Positions 27,166 to 35,561 of a stretch of 64,000 bases of DNA are shown here, piece by piece (the stretch's first letter is position 1; every line of letters begins with the position of its first letter). The stretch is from contig NZ_AFWE01000073.1 of assembly GCF_000222585.1 (NCBI RefSeq), forward strand, positions 62,001 to 126,000. The letters are read 5' to 3'. Below the pieces are notes generated by a model. It did not search any database, was not told where the DNA came from, and saw nothing but the letters and a program-made list of their open reading frames with translations. This stretch comes from Vibrio scophthalmi LMG 19158. Lineage in GTDB: Bacteria; Pseudomonadota; Gammaproteobacteria; Enterobacterales; Vibrionaceae. Both the position numbers and the translations under genes were made by a program.

Positions 27166-27487
27166 TCCTTTGCTCCAATTGTTCCTAATTAAAACCTCCT
27201 AGTTCAACGATGACGTTGTGAATCTTTTGTTTTATTAGAATTGTTAGGTGACTGGTTGAGTAGTGAAATTGCGACCCATGTTTAGTTATCTTAGTAAACT
27301 TGATGGAAATTGTGACTTTATTTCGCTCTGTAGGAAATTTAGAGGTAGACAAAAATGTGCAATGAGTTGGCAAAAAAGTCCTAACAATAGAATTTCTTGG
27401 TGACCTACTGTTAAGTGACAGCGACGCCGTTGACGACGTAAAAACGCTGTTTATTTAATTAAAGTCGAGCTTAGTGAGGACAAGGAT
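27166..27487 (+). promoter_or_regulatory. Divergent region between araC-type gene and flp
   Basis: About 320 bp, AT-rich, with no ORF that has an SD. Close to flp a weak stem ACAGCG (27418-27423) with CGCTGT (27445-27450) is followed by TTATTTAATT. No GG-N10-GC sigma-54 element or clear sigma-70 promoter could be fixed. It probably holds the promoters of the regulator and of the Tad operon. Confidence 0.45.
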
Positions 27488-27667
27488 ATGAAATCTATTC
27501 GCAATGAAATTAAACAGTTTATGCAAGACGAAGAAGGCCTAACACTTTTGGAATACATTTTAGGTGCAGCGCTTATTGTTGCGGCGTTACTCGCAATTGA
27601 CTTCTGGGGCACGCTTGCAGGCAAATTTGAAGATGTCGGTACCGAGATAGACACAATTGGTGATTAA
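27488..27667 (+). CDS. flp: Flp-type major pilin
   Basis: A 59-residue prepilin. A basic leader of 17 residues (MKSIRNEIKQFMQDEEG) ends in Gly, followed by LTLLEYILGAALIVAALLAI. The Glu at +5 and Tyr at +6 of the mature form are the Flp signature. Mature length is about 42 residues. SD AGGACAAGGAT precedes the ATG. It is the first gene of the Tad cluster and is followed after 16 bp by its processing peptidase. The pilin forms tight-adherence fibres used in surface attachment. Confidence 0.93.
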   Translation: MKSIRNEIKQFMQDEEGLTLLEYILGAALIVAALLAIDFWGTLAGKFEDVGTEIDTIGD

Positions 27668-27683
27668 TTGTTAAGGCGAAACT

Positions 27684-28175
27684 ATGCACATTACTGACCT
27701 TTTGTTTTGGGTGTTGTTGTTTGCAATCGGTGTTTCAGATGCTCAGAAGCACCGTATTCCAAACAAGCTAGTCTTGGCACTATTGCTCGTTACTACGCTT
27801 CATATTTTAGTTTACGAGCAAGCGGCATGGTTAGATCACCTGGTAGCAGGAATTATTTCATTCAGTGTGTGCTTAGGCCTTTATGTGCTTCGGATCATGG
27901 CCGGAGGCGATGTTAAGTTGTTATTTGTCATCGGGTTATGGTTAGGCATTGATCAACTCGCAGGTGGTTTGATTGCGATTATTCTTGCCGGCGGGGTTGT
28001 TGGTGGGTTTTATCTACTGCAATACCTTGCACGATCGTCGTTTAGCATTATGTATAACACCCGTGGTTACTATTTAGAAAAGGCCAGTTTTGGTTTGCGT
28101 AAACAGACAAAACTTGTCATCCCATTTGCCCCTGTTGTGGTGATTGGTCTTGCGAGCTTTTACTACATTAATTAG
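27684..28175 (+). CDS. tadV: Flp prepilin peptidase TadV/CpaA
   Basis: A 163-residue integral membrane aspartic peptidase (A24 family) that removes the leader of Flp and of the TadE/F pseudopilins. The catalytic Asp residues are in GVSDAQKHRIPNKL near residue 19 and AGGDVKLLFVIGLWL near residue 75. Four to six hydrophobic segments are visible, and the N-methylating domain of PilD is absent, as usual for CpaA. The SD is AAGGCG. It lies between flp and the AAA+ ATPase gene. Confidence 0.93.
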   Translation: MHITDLLFWVLLFAIGVSDAQKHRIPNKLVLALLLVTTLHILVYEQAAWLDHLVAGIISFSVCLGLYVLRIMAGGDVKLLFVIGLWLGIDQLAGGLIAIILAGGVVGGFYLLQYLARSSFSIMYNTRGYYLEKASFGLRKQTKLVIPFAPVVVIGLASFYYIN

Positions 28176-28200
28176 CCACATTAACTGACAGGAGGTCAGT

Positions 28201-29511
28201 ATGGGTTCTTCTCTGCACAATGAGCTGGTACCTCAGATAACACCTCCAAAAGTGCCGTCTAATAGTAAAGCATTAGGTATTCCGGCTGCTGTGGTAGAGA
28301 ACCTTTTGTTAAAACATCTCTCCGCTTATCCCAAAAGTGATTTGTTGGAGTTAACTCAGCGACTTGGGGTTGTTTCTCATATCGTTGAAGATGCTTTAGT
28401 GCAATTACGCAGTCGAAATTGGGTCGTGGTTTATCAACCGAGCAGCGATTTTGCTAACAGTGTTTACTCTGATATTCGGTATGGGCTGACCGAACTTGGT
28501 CTGGCTGAGGCGGAGTTAGCTTATCGTAAAGACGCCTATTTAGGACCGTTACCGGTGTCATTAGAAGAGTATATTGAGGTGGTTAAAGCTCAAGATATTC
28601 GAATTAATCCCATTACACGTAAAGATGTTGAGCATGCATTGTTCGATGTGTTTGGCTCGGAGCATCTTGTGCCTGTGTTGGGGCCAGCGATAAATTCTGG
28701 TCGAGCACTATTGCTTTATGGACATGCCGGTACGGGGAAAAGTTTCGTCGCATCAAAAGTGCTTAATGCTTTGAATACCTCAGTATTTATTCCCTATGCC
28801 ATTTATGCCGATGGCAACATTATTCGTGTTTTTTCCGCGCAGCATCATCGCCGTTTAGATGATAACCACTCACAAAGTTTTGTCAGTTTAGAGCATCACT
28901 ATGATAAACGCTGGGTGTTGTGTGAGCGACCGAATATTCAGGTTGGTGGTGAGCTGACGATGGATATGTTGGAAGTGAACCACAATGAGCACAATCGTGT
29001 TTGGAATGCCCCTCTGCAAATGATGGCGAATAACGGCATCTTAGTGATTGATGACTTGGGGCGCCAAGCGATGCCCGTTGAAGCATTGCTTAATCGTTGG
29101 ATTGTACCCATGGAATATCTGGTCGATCACCTTGGCCTACCGAATGGTCAACAGCTCACTGCACCATTTCATCTTACACTCGCATTTTCGTCGAATTTAT
29201 CGCCAAGTTCTATTGCAGATCCGGCATTTTTACGTCGAATTGGCTACAAGATTGAGTTCTCACCATTAGAGAGATCTGACTATATCGAACTGTGGCATAG
29301 CGTAGCCGAAGAAAAATCACTTGAGCTATGTGATGGCTTCTTTGAGCAATTATTTGCATTACATCAAAACAACGAAACAGAATTCTACCCTTGCTTACCT
29401 AAAGATTTGCTGGGGATAAGCAGAGATATTCTAGTGTTTGATGAACAACCAAAACGAGTCTCTCCAACGATATTAAGCAGTGCTTGGGGATTGTATTTCA
29501 CCATTGATTGA
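28201..29511 (+). CDS. AAA+ ATPase embedded in the Tad locus
   Basis: A 436-residue soluble protein. Walker A GHAGTGKS is at 174-181 and Walker B ILVIDDLG at 280-287. Downstream, AFSSNLSPSSIADPAFLRRI looks like sensor-1 plus the arginine-finger region of an AAA+ module. Residues 28-105 look like a winged-helix segment (LLELTQRLGVVSHIVEDALV). It is not TadA (the secretion ATPase is separate at 35562) nor TadZ. SD AGGAGGTCAGT precedes the ATG. It is placed within the operon between the peptidase and cpaB genes, 25 bp after the first and overlapping or abutting the second. The role is unknown: perhaps remodelling of the pilus machine or regulation. I am not aware of it in the classical Aggregatibacter tad set. 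Confidence 0.8.
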   Translation: MGSSLHNELVPQITPPKVPSNSKALGIPAAVVENLLLKHLSAYPKSDLLELTQRLGVVSHIVEDALVQLRSRNWVVVYQPSSDFANSVYSDIRYGLTELGLAEAELAYRKDAYLGPLPVSLEEYIEVVKAQDIRINPITRKDVEHALFDVFGSEHLVPVLGPAINSGRALLLYGHAGTGKSFVASKVLNALNTSVFIPYAIYADGNIIRVFSAQHHRRLDDNHSQSFVSLEHHYDKRWVLCERPNIQVGGELTMDMLEVNHNEHNRVWNAPLQMMANNGILVIDDLGRQAMPVEALLNRWIVPMEYLVDHLGLPNGQQLTAPFHLTLAFSSNLSPSSIADPAFLRRIGYKIEFSPLERSDYIELWHSVAEEKSLELCDGFFEQLFALHQNNETEFYPCLPKDLLGISRDILVFDEQPKRVSPTILSSAWGLYFTID

Positions 29512-29528
29512 CAAGGAGATTTCGTCTT

Positions 29529-30284
29529 ATGAGCCGAAGTCAAATTTTAATGTTATTGCTCCTCTCAGTGGTTCTAGGTTTAGGGGCGGTATTTGTCGCG
29601 AAACGCTGGATTGATACACAATCTCAGCCAACGGTTGAGTTGGAGCAAGTTGAGCGCCATCCCGTACTGATTGCTGCCAATGAACTTGCCCCCGGTGTTG
29701 TTTTAGAAGATAAGCACCTAACCACCAAGCTCATCGAAGTGGATTGGATTACCGATGAGATGCTGAAAACGCCAGAACAGGCGGTTGGTAAGATTGTAAC
29801 CAATACCATTTACGCTGGTGAGTTGGTTAACCCTGCGCGGTTATCACTACCAGGTGAAGGAGCAACGCTAGCGGCGCTCATTCCTGAGAACAAACGTGCG
29901 GTAACGATACGAGTGAATGACGTTATCGGTGTCGCAGGTTTCCTACTACCGGGTAACCGAGTTGATGTCCTCAATACGGTCAGTAACAGCCGGGGTAATT
30001 ATGCCAATACCCGAACGGTATTAAAGAACATCAAAGTGTTGGCGGTGGACCAAACCGCTAAGACCAACGATAGCAAGCCGGTAATCGTTCGTGCGGTGAC
30101 GTTAGAAGTGAGCCCGAAGGAAGCGGAAAAGCTACTCACAGAGAACAGCAAAGGTGACATACAACTGGCGTTGAGAAATCCACATGAAGTTGATAAGCCA
30201 GTGGTTGCGAAGCGAAAAACCTATGCACCCAGTGTGACCGTCATTAAAGGATCTCAGGCTTCGAAAGTCCGAGTAAGCGATTAG
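29529..30284 (+). CDS. rcpC: Flp pilus assembly protein RcpC/CpaB
   Basis: A 251-residue protein with one N-terminal membrane anchor (LMLLLLSVVLGLGAVFVA) and a periplasmic SAF domain (PVLIAANELAPGVVLEDKHL, IRVNDVIGVAGFLLPGNRVDVL). CpaB proteins support the outer-membrane secretin. The start at 29529 is preferred: AAGGAG lies upstream and an earlier TTG at 29508 would overlap the preceding stop. The gene is followed by the secretin after 7 bp. Confidence 0.92.
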   Translation: MSRSQILMLLLLSVVLGLGAVFVAKRWIDTQSQPTVELEQVERHPVLIAANELAPGVVLEDKHLTTKLIEVDWITDEMLKTPEQAVGKIVTNTIYAGELVNPARLSLPGEGATLAALIPENKRAVTIRVNDVIGVAGFLLPGNRVDVLNTVSNSRGNYANTRTVLKNIKVLAVDQTAKTNDSKPVIVRAVTLEVSPKEAEKLLTENSKGDIQLALRNPHEVDKPVVAKRKTYAPSVTVIKGSQASKVRVSD

Positions 30285-30291
30285 GTGAGTT

Positions 30292-31758
30292 ATGAAAATA
30301 ATAATAGTGTTCTTATTTCAAATGCTTTTAGTCAGCTTTTCAGCCGGAGCAGTGACAGGCCAAACTGGCAAGGTAATCAGTGTCCCTCATCATCAATCGA
30401 CACAGGTGGTGATTTCTGGAAAAGCGAAGAAAGTGACGTTAGGTGATCCTGAAGTGGTGGACATGCTAATGCTTCGTTCCAATGAAATGTTGTTGATTGG
30501 TAAGCGTTTAGGTACCACCAATATTTCTGTATGGGATTCTCGTGGCCGCATTGTGGAGTCGTTTAATGTTGAGGTGACCCACGATATCAACACGCTAAAA
30601 GCTAAGTTGCATCAGTTTCTACCCAATGAGCGTATTGAAGTGCATAGCTCACAAGAGAAGATCGTATTGAAAGGTTTAGTGACCAGTCAGCAGAATATGG
30701 ATACTGCGATCAAACTGGCTGAAACCTTTTCAATTGGTGAGGCGGCAGATGAAAATAATGACAATAAAGATGAGCAAATTGAAGAGAGCTCAGTCATTAA
30801 CTTATTGACCATCGGTGGCGCCCAGCAAGTCACACTGGAAGTGACGGTTGCCGAGGTTCAACGTTCACTGGTTCGCCGTTTCGATTCTAACTTCCACTTT
30901 TTCCAACGTAGTGGTGATTTTACTTGGGGGGCAACAAGTGCTGGTGGCGGTATTACTGATATCGGTCCAATCCTCAACATACCCGCGGTGGAAGACTTTG
31001 GCTTTTTAGGCTCATTTGTTGATAGCAATACACTGTTTACTTTCGCATTGGACATCGCCAAGCAAAATGGGGTCGCTAAAGTGCTGGCCGAACCAAGTCT
31101 TACGGCACTCAGTGGTACCAAAGCTGAGTTTTTAGCCGGTGGTGAATTTCCCATTCCGGTGCCCGATGAAAATGGCATCACCATTGATTACAAAGAATAC
31201 GGTGTTTCCTTAGACTTTGTTCCCTATGTTCTTAGCGACCAAAAAATCAATTTAAAAATGATGGTTGATGTGAGTGAAATCGCGAACTCGGGTGTATTGG
31301 CCTATAACCCCAATGAGATCAATGCCACTTTTCTCGTGCCACCGATTACCAAGCGTAGTGCGGGTAGCACGTTGGAGTTGGCTGATGGCCAAACCATCGG
31401 GATTGCCGGTTTGCTGAGTGAAAATGCGCGTAATGTGGCGAATGGTATTCCGGGTATTTCAGATGTCCCTGTTCTTGGGCAGTTATTTAAGTCAGAAGAG
31501 TTTACTTCTGGTGAAACGGAGCTGGTTATTTTGGTGACGCCAAGATTAGCCAAACCGATCGATAGACGCAGAATAACATTACCAACCGATGGTTTTGTTA
31601 ATCCTAATGATGTTGAATTTTACTTGCTTGGCCAAGGGGCTCGATTGGACTTCGATAAATATCGATTGCCAACCAATACGCAAGTAAATGAGCAAGACAC
31701 AATGGAATTCAGTTCGGCTGATGGTGGTTCTGAGGGCAAATTCGGGCACAGTTTGTAA
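30292..31758 (+). CDS. rcpA: Flp pilus secretin RcpA/CpaC
   Basis: A 488-residue outer-membrane channel subunit. A Sec signal peptide (IIVFLFQMLLVSFSAGAVTG) opens the protein. An N-terminal domain with KKVTLGDPEVVDMLMLRSNE and a BON-like part around residue 100 come next. The secretin core follows (VTLEVTVAEVQRSLVRRFD, VLAEPSLTALSGTKAEFLAG, VPVLGQLFKSEEFTSGETEL). The tail is about 60 residues beyond the core. It forms the pore through which the Flp fibre exits. Confidence 0.94.
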   Translation: MKIIIVFLFQMLLVSFSAGAVTGQTGKVISVPHHQSTQVVISGKAKKVTLGDPEVVDMLMLRSNEMLLIGKRLGTTNISVWDSRGRIVESFNVEVTHDINTLKAKLHQFLPNERIEVHSSQEKIVLKGLVTSQQNMDTAIKLAETFSIGEAADENNDNKDEQIEESSVINLLTIGGAQQVTLEVTVAEVQRSLVRRFDSNFHFFQRSGDFTWGATSAGGGITDIGPILNIPAVEDFGFLGSFVDSNTLFTFALDIAKQNGVAKVLAEPSLTALSGTKAEFLAGGEFPIPVPDENGITIDYKEYGVSLDFVPYVLSDQKINLKMMVDVSEIANSGVLAYNPNEINATFLVPPITKRSAGSTLELADGQTIGIAGLLSENARNVANGIPGISDVPVLGQLFKSEEFTSGETELVILVTPRLAKPIDRRRITLPTDGFVNPNDVEFYLLGQGARLDFDKYRLPTNTQVNEQDTMEFSSADGGSEGKFGHSL

Positions 31759-31768
31759 GGAGGCGACA

Positions 31769-31996
31769 ATGAAAAACACAATCGCAATGAGCATGGTTTT
31801 CATCGCATTTGGCCTTGCAGGCTGCGCGAATGACCCTGAACTAGGTATTACTGTATCTCAATTAAAAGCAGAGCAAACGTACAACCCCAATGCATGGCAA
31901 GAAAATTTAGGTTATGTGCCGGATGGTAATGGGCAGCGCTCTCAAGTGAGTTTAGAGACATACAACAATAACGGGGTCACCAAGGAACAAAAGTGA
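31769..31996 (+). CDS. Small Tad-locus lipoprotein
   Basis: A 75-residue protein whose signal MKNTIAMSMVFIAFGLAGC ends in the lipobox LAGC, so it is likely an outer-membrane lipoprotein of about 57 residues. AAGGAGG precedes the ATG at 31769, which decides the start over a longer frame beginning at 31688 inside rcpA. It takes the place of RcpB/CpaD next to the secretin, perhaps as a pilotin, but no sequence similarity to those proteins was recognised. Confidence 0.82.
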   Translation: MKNTIAMSMVFIAFGLAGCANDPELGITVSQLKAEQTYNPNAWQENLGYVPDGNGQRSQVSLETYNNNGVTKEQK

Positions 31997-32017
31997 GCGA
32001 TCGCTTAGGAGGAACTT

Positions 32018-33298
32018 ATGGTGGTTCTCAATAAAGGCGTACTGAAGAGAAAGCAGCAAGGCATCACATTAGTGCTGATAAGCCTAGTTATGTTGTTTTT
32101 GCTCAGTATGGCTGCATTTAGCATCGATTTAAATCATCAGGTGTTAAATAAAACCAGATTACAAAATGCGGTCGATTCTGCCGCTTTAGCGGGCGCGGTC
32201 GTCGTTGATGAAACAGGAGATGTGGCTTTAGCCGAGACAGCAGCCCGTGAAACGCTAACCAATTTTATTGGTGAAGATGGCAATAGTGAACTGGGTGTAC
32301 TAGATGGTAATACCGTGGTGACATTCTCTTCTGATCTTGAAACCTTCGTAGCTGCGGGTGCATTTTCGCCCTCAGCAGGTGAGGATGATATCTATGTCCG
32401 AGTGGCAACAACCGATATCGAACTGAATCAGTTTCTAAGTTACATCTTCGGGATTGATAAAAATGTTTCAGCCAGTGCGGTTGCCGGTCGCAGTGCCTCG
32501 ATCTCTGAGGTGTGTAATTTAACCCCAATTGCCATGTGTGGCGATCCGTTGGGCAGTGCGACGGATGCTTGGGGTTATCAACAACCGGGTGTCGATATTC
32601 TTAATTCGGCAGATAACTCCCCCGATCAGATTCACGAATTAAAAATTGGTTCACAAGGTAGTACCGATATGGGGCCGGGTAATTTTCACTTGCTCGATTT
32701 TAGCCAGCCTGGCGGTAATGGACAAGGCGGGGCTGCCTTGGTACGTGAAGCGCTTGCTGGTGGGTATGATGGCTGCGCGATTATCGGTAATACGGTGACG
32801 ACTAAACCCGGTAATAGTATCGGCCCTGTCGCTCAAGGCTTGAATACACGCCTGAATAATTTTAAAGGGCCGATGAAGGATGATGGCACCTATTTACCCG
32901 ATAAATATGTGAAGGAACCGGATATTCCTGCTGAGCCGGGAGAAGAGTATACCGATGATTTTTACTACAGCAATTATGTCCAAGAGCTGGCAAGTTGCGC
33001 GAGCGGTGGTAGTTGTGATGGTAATAATTATTTGGGTGATGCTGGGTCTAACGGGCGCCGAATTCTACGTATTCCGATTGTCGATTGTACCGACGCTGGT
33101 GGTAAAACAAATTATGACGTGTTGGGCTTCGGTTGTTTTTTCTTGCTGCAAAGTGTTGAGCAAACCGGTAATGCCTCTGTGTTTGGTCAGTTTTTATACG
33201 ACTGCATGATCAATAACGGTTCGACAGGGTTAGACCCTGACGATGCCGGTTTGTATCGAATCCAATTGTATAAAGACCCATTTAGTGGGGCATCGTGA
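32018..33298 (+). CDS. tadG: TadG-like pilus assembly protein
   Basis: A 426-residue protein. KQQGITLVLISLVMLFLLSM is a single N-terminal hydrophobic segment preceded by a Gly, as in pseudopilins. LQNAVDSAALAGAVVVDETG is the typical Tad-domain continuation. The rest is a large periplasmic region with several Cys pairs (TPIAMCGDP, YDGCAII, ASCASGGSCDG, IVDCTDAGG, YDCMIN). SD AGGAGGAAC. It is the first of three membrane-anchored pseudopilin-like genes. Cysteine content suggests disulfide bonds formed in the periplasm. Confidence 0.87.
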   Translation: MVVLNKGVLKRKQQGITLVLISLVMLFLLSMAAFSIDLNHQVLNKTRLQNAVDSAALAGAVVVDETGDVALAETAARETLTNFIGEDGNSELGVLDGNTVVTFSSDLETFVAAGAFSPSAGEDDIYVRVATTDIELNQFLSYIFGIDKNVSASAVAGRSASISEVCNLTPIAMCGDPLGSATDAWGYQQPGVDILNSADNSPDQIHELKIGSQGSTDMGPGNFHLLDFSQPGGNGQGGAALVREALAGGYDGCAIIGNTVTTKPGNSIGPVAQGLNTRLNNFKGPMKDDGTYLPDKYVKEPDIPAEPGEEYTDDFYYSNYVQELASCASGGSCDGNNYLGDAGSNGRRILRIPIVDCTDAGGKTNYDVLGFGCFFLLQSVEQTGNASVFGQFLYDCMINNGSTGLDPDDAGLYRIQLYKDPFSGAS

Positions 33299-33299
33299 T

Positions 33300-33791
33300 A
33301 TGAAAACAATTAATCGATGTACCTATGGTGTCGTCACGGGCGAGACAATATCGACAAGAAACAAGCAACAGGGCTTGGCTGCGTTGGAGTTTATTATCGC
33401 GCTACCCATGTTATTGATGCTGGCGGTTCTGGTGATTGATGTCGGCCGAGCTTTGATTCAATACACTCAAGTGAACAAAGCGCTGCAAAATGGAGTTCGC
33501 TATGCGGTGGTGGATACGTATGGCACGCTCGATTTTGGCTCGATAGCCGATGAAGCCAACATTAAAAATGTTGTTGTGTATGGAACGCCTACCACGACCG
33601 GGACTTCAGAGCCTTTACTGGATCATTTAGGCCTTGATGATGTTGCCTTAACGGCCCCAACGGGAGCAAGTAAAGAGGTGACGTTGTCTGCTTCTTATAC
33701 CTATGTGCCTTTCTTTTCGGAACTGCCTTTTTCCGATGTATCACTAGCGTTTACCTTTGATGCAGCAACGAAAATGAGGACAGCACCATGA
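33300..33791 (+). CDS. tadE: TadE-like minor pseudopilin
   Basis: A 163-residue protein with RNKQQGLAALEFIIALPMLL: a Gly followed by a hydrophobic stretch with Glu at +5, the TadE pattern. The start at 33300 lies one base after the tadG stop, and a longer frame inside tadG has no SD. The C-terminal region is a small periplasmic domain rich in Thr and Val. Overlaps the next gene by four bases (ATGA). Confidence 0.88.
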   Translation: MKTINRCTYGVVTGETISTRNKQQGLAALEFIIALPMLLMLAVLVIDVGRALIQYTQVNKALQNGVRYAVVDTYGTLDFGSIADEANIKNVVVYGTPTTTGTSEPLLDHLGLDDVALTAPTGASKEVTLSASYTYVPFFSELPFSDVSLAFTFDAATKMRTAP

Positions 33792-34318
33792 TAACTCTAC
33801 ATAAAAAGGTACGGCAAAAAGGGGTCACCCAAGTCGAGTTTATTCTTATTGCCACGACGGTATTACTGCTGCTGTTCGCTATTTTGGAATTTGCCGCGTA
33901 CTTCTTTTCAGTGCAGATGGTCAATGAAGTGACGCGTCGGGCGGCGCGTTTAGCAACGGTTTGTTATATCAGTGATCGAGACGATATTAAGCAGCTTGAT
34001 TCACTGACCAATTTATACCCTGCTGATTTTACGGGCGATAACTTGGAAATTACGTATCTGGGTTCTGATGGGGCTGAAATCGACGTGTCAGGCTTTGTCT
34101 CATCACCACCTGCCGATGATGCGACGCTAGAAGATCAGTTTAGGCAAATACGTTATGTACGAGCGCGCTCGATTAATTATACCTACAACTTTGTTGTGCT
34201 CTCGCTTTTGATTGATTTGATCGGCAACACACCTGCATTTGAAACGATTTTACCTGCAGAAAGCTTAGGTATTTTACGACAATCCAGCTCATCTGGTGAA
34301 GACAGGACAGACTGCTAA
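33788..34318 (+). CDS. tadF: TadF-like minor pseudopilin
   Basis: A 176-residue protein starting MITLHKKVRQKGVTQVEFIL, again a basic leader ending in Gly with Glu at +5 and a hydrophobic helix (LLLLFAILEFAAYFF). A periplasmic domain with two Cys (ATVCYISD and the terminal DC) follows. It is coupled to tadE by an ATGA overlap. TadE and TadF are processed by TadV and assist Flp assembly. Confidence 0.86.
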   Translation: MITLHKKVRQKGVTQVEFILIATTVLLLLFAILEFAAYFFSVQMVNEVTRRAARLATVCYISDRDDIKQLDSLTNLYPADFTGDNLEITYLGSDGAEIDVSGFVSSPPADDATLEDQFRQIRYVRARSINYTYNFVVLSLLIDLIGNTPAFETILPAESLGILRQSSSSGEDRTDC

Positions 34319-34334
34319 GAGCTAAGGAAGCTGC

Positions 34335-35549
34335 ATGATGTTAAAAACAGTGAATATTGACCACGATAAAAATTATAAAACGCTGAAAACGAATCTGACA
34401 CTCTGGGTTGTACACGCTAGCTCGACGTTTAAGCTGCATATCGAAAAAGTGCTTATGGAGTGTATGAACCTCAATATTGAATGGATTGAGTTATCACACT
34501 TCAACCCAGACATGCTTGATACTAAAGCGAAACCAGATCTTGTTTATATTGAGGTCGGTGATGGCTGGGCGCAAAAAGTCGCGCATGTTTTCTCCTCGAA
34601 CCTTCATTTGGCAGGGGAAAACAGCAGTTTGATTGTTTTCGGTGCGGAAAATGATACCGCCTCATTGAAAATGGCATTGCGCTTAGGGGCGTCGGATTAC
34701 TTTTCTCAAGAGGTTGAGCTGGGTGAGCTCTACCCAATGCTGAAAGTAACAGCGGAAGAAAAAGTCGCAGCAAGAAATATGGGGAGTTTAACGCTCTTTG
34801 TTAACACCAAAGGTGGCTCTGGCGCAACGACGCTGGCCACCAATACGGCGATAGAGCTGGCAACTTATGCGACAGGTAATGTGCTGCTAGTGGATCTCGA
34901 TACACAGTTTAGTGATGTTTCGGATTATCTTAATAGTCGGCCAAAATACAGCATGAATGACGTGATTAATTCGATCAGTGATTTAGATGAGTTGTCATTA
35001 GAAGGATTGGTTTATAAACATTCATCAGGGCTTAATTGCCTGAGTTTTAGCCCGGATACGCGCCAAGAGAATTATAAATTGGCCAATCAAGTGAGTAAGT
35101 TATTACCAATATTGCGTCAATTCTACGCGCATATTGTGGTTGATATGTCGCACGGCATTGAGCCGGTATTTCAGCAGATTATTTCACCAGCGACACACAT
35201 TTACTTAGTCCTACAGCAAGATATTACCTCCGTTAAACATGCAACGAATTTAGTACGTAGTTTGGAATTCGACTATGGTTTAAAAAGCGAGCAAATTGAG
35301 TTAGTGGTGAATCGATTTGAAAAGAATGCCCCTATCTCTTTGAAAGATATCGAAGAAACATTAAAAAATAGCTCGATTGTACTGGTGCCGAATAATTATC
35401 AATTAGCGGTAGAGTGCGCCAACTTAGGCAGTCCTATTGTGCAAGCGAAGCGACATAGTGCAATAAAAAGCGCGCTAGAAGACTTGTCACATAAGATTGA
35501 GCAGCCGAAAGAGAAGAAACAAGGCTGGTTCGGTAAGCTATTTTCTTAA
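34335..35549 (+). CDS. tadZ: TadZ/CpaE localisation ATPase
   Basis: A 404-residue cytosolic protein. The N-terminal 135 residues resemble a receiver-like domain (LTLWVVHASSTFKLHIEKVL, LVYIEVGDG, MALRLGASDYFSQE). A MinD/ParA-type ATPase follows, with FVNTKGGSGATTLATN at about residue 156. In this P-loop the second Lys of KGGxGKT is Ala, as in many TadZ proteins. LLVDLDTQFSDVSDYL and IVVDMSHGIEP complete the fold. TadZ marks the polar site where the pilus machine assembles. Confidence 0.92.
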   Translation: MMLKTVNIDHDKNYKTLKTNLTLWVVHASSTFKLHIEKVLMECMNLNIEWIELSHFNPDMLDTKAKPDLVYIEVGDGWAQKVAHVFSSNLHLAGENSSLIVFGAENDTASLKMALRLGASDYFSQEVELGELYPMLKVTAEEKVAARNMGSLTLFVNTKGGSGATTLATNTAIELATYATGNVLLVDLDTQFSDVSDYLNSRPKYSMNDVINSISDLDELSLEGLVYKHSSGLNCLSFSPDTRQENYKLANQVSKLLPILRQFYAHIVVDMSHGIEPVFQQIISPATHIYLVLQQDITSVKHATNLVRSLEFDYGLKSEQIELVVNRFEKNAPISLKDIEETLKNSSIVLVPNNYQLAVECANLGSPIVQAKRHSAIKSALEDLSHKIEQPKEKKQGWFGKLFS

Positions 35550-35561
35550 CGGGGGATTATT

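Noticed and set aside
29508-29528. TTG start for CpaB
   Set aside because: It would overlap the stop of the AAA+ gene without an SD; the ATG at 29529 follows AAGGAG.
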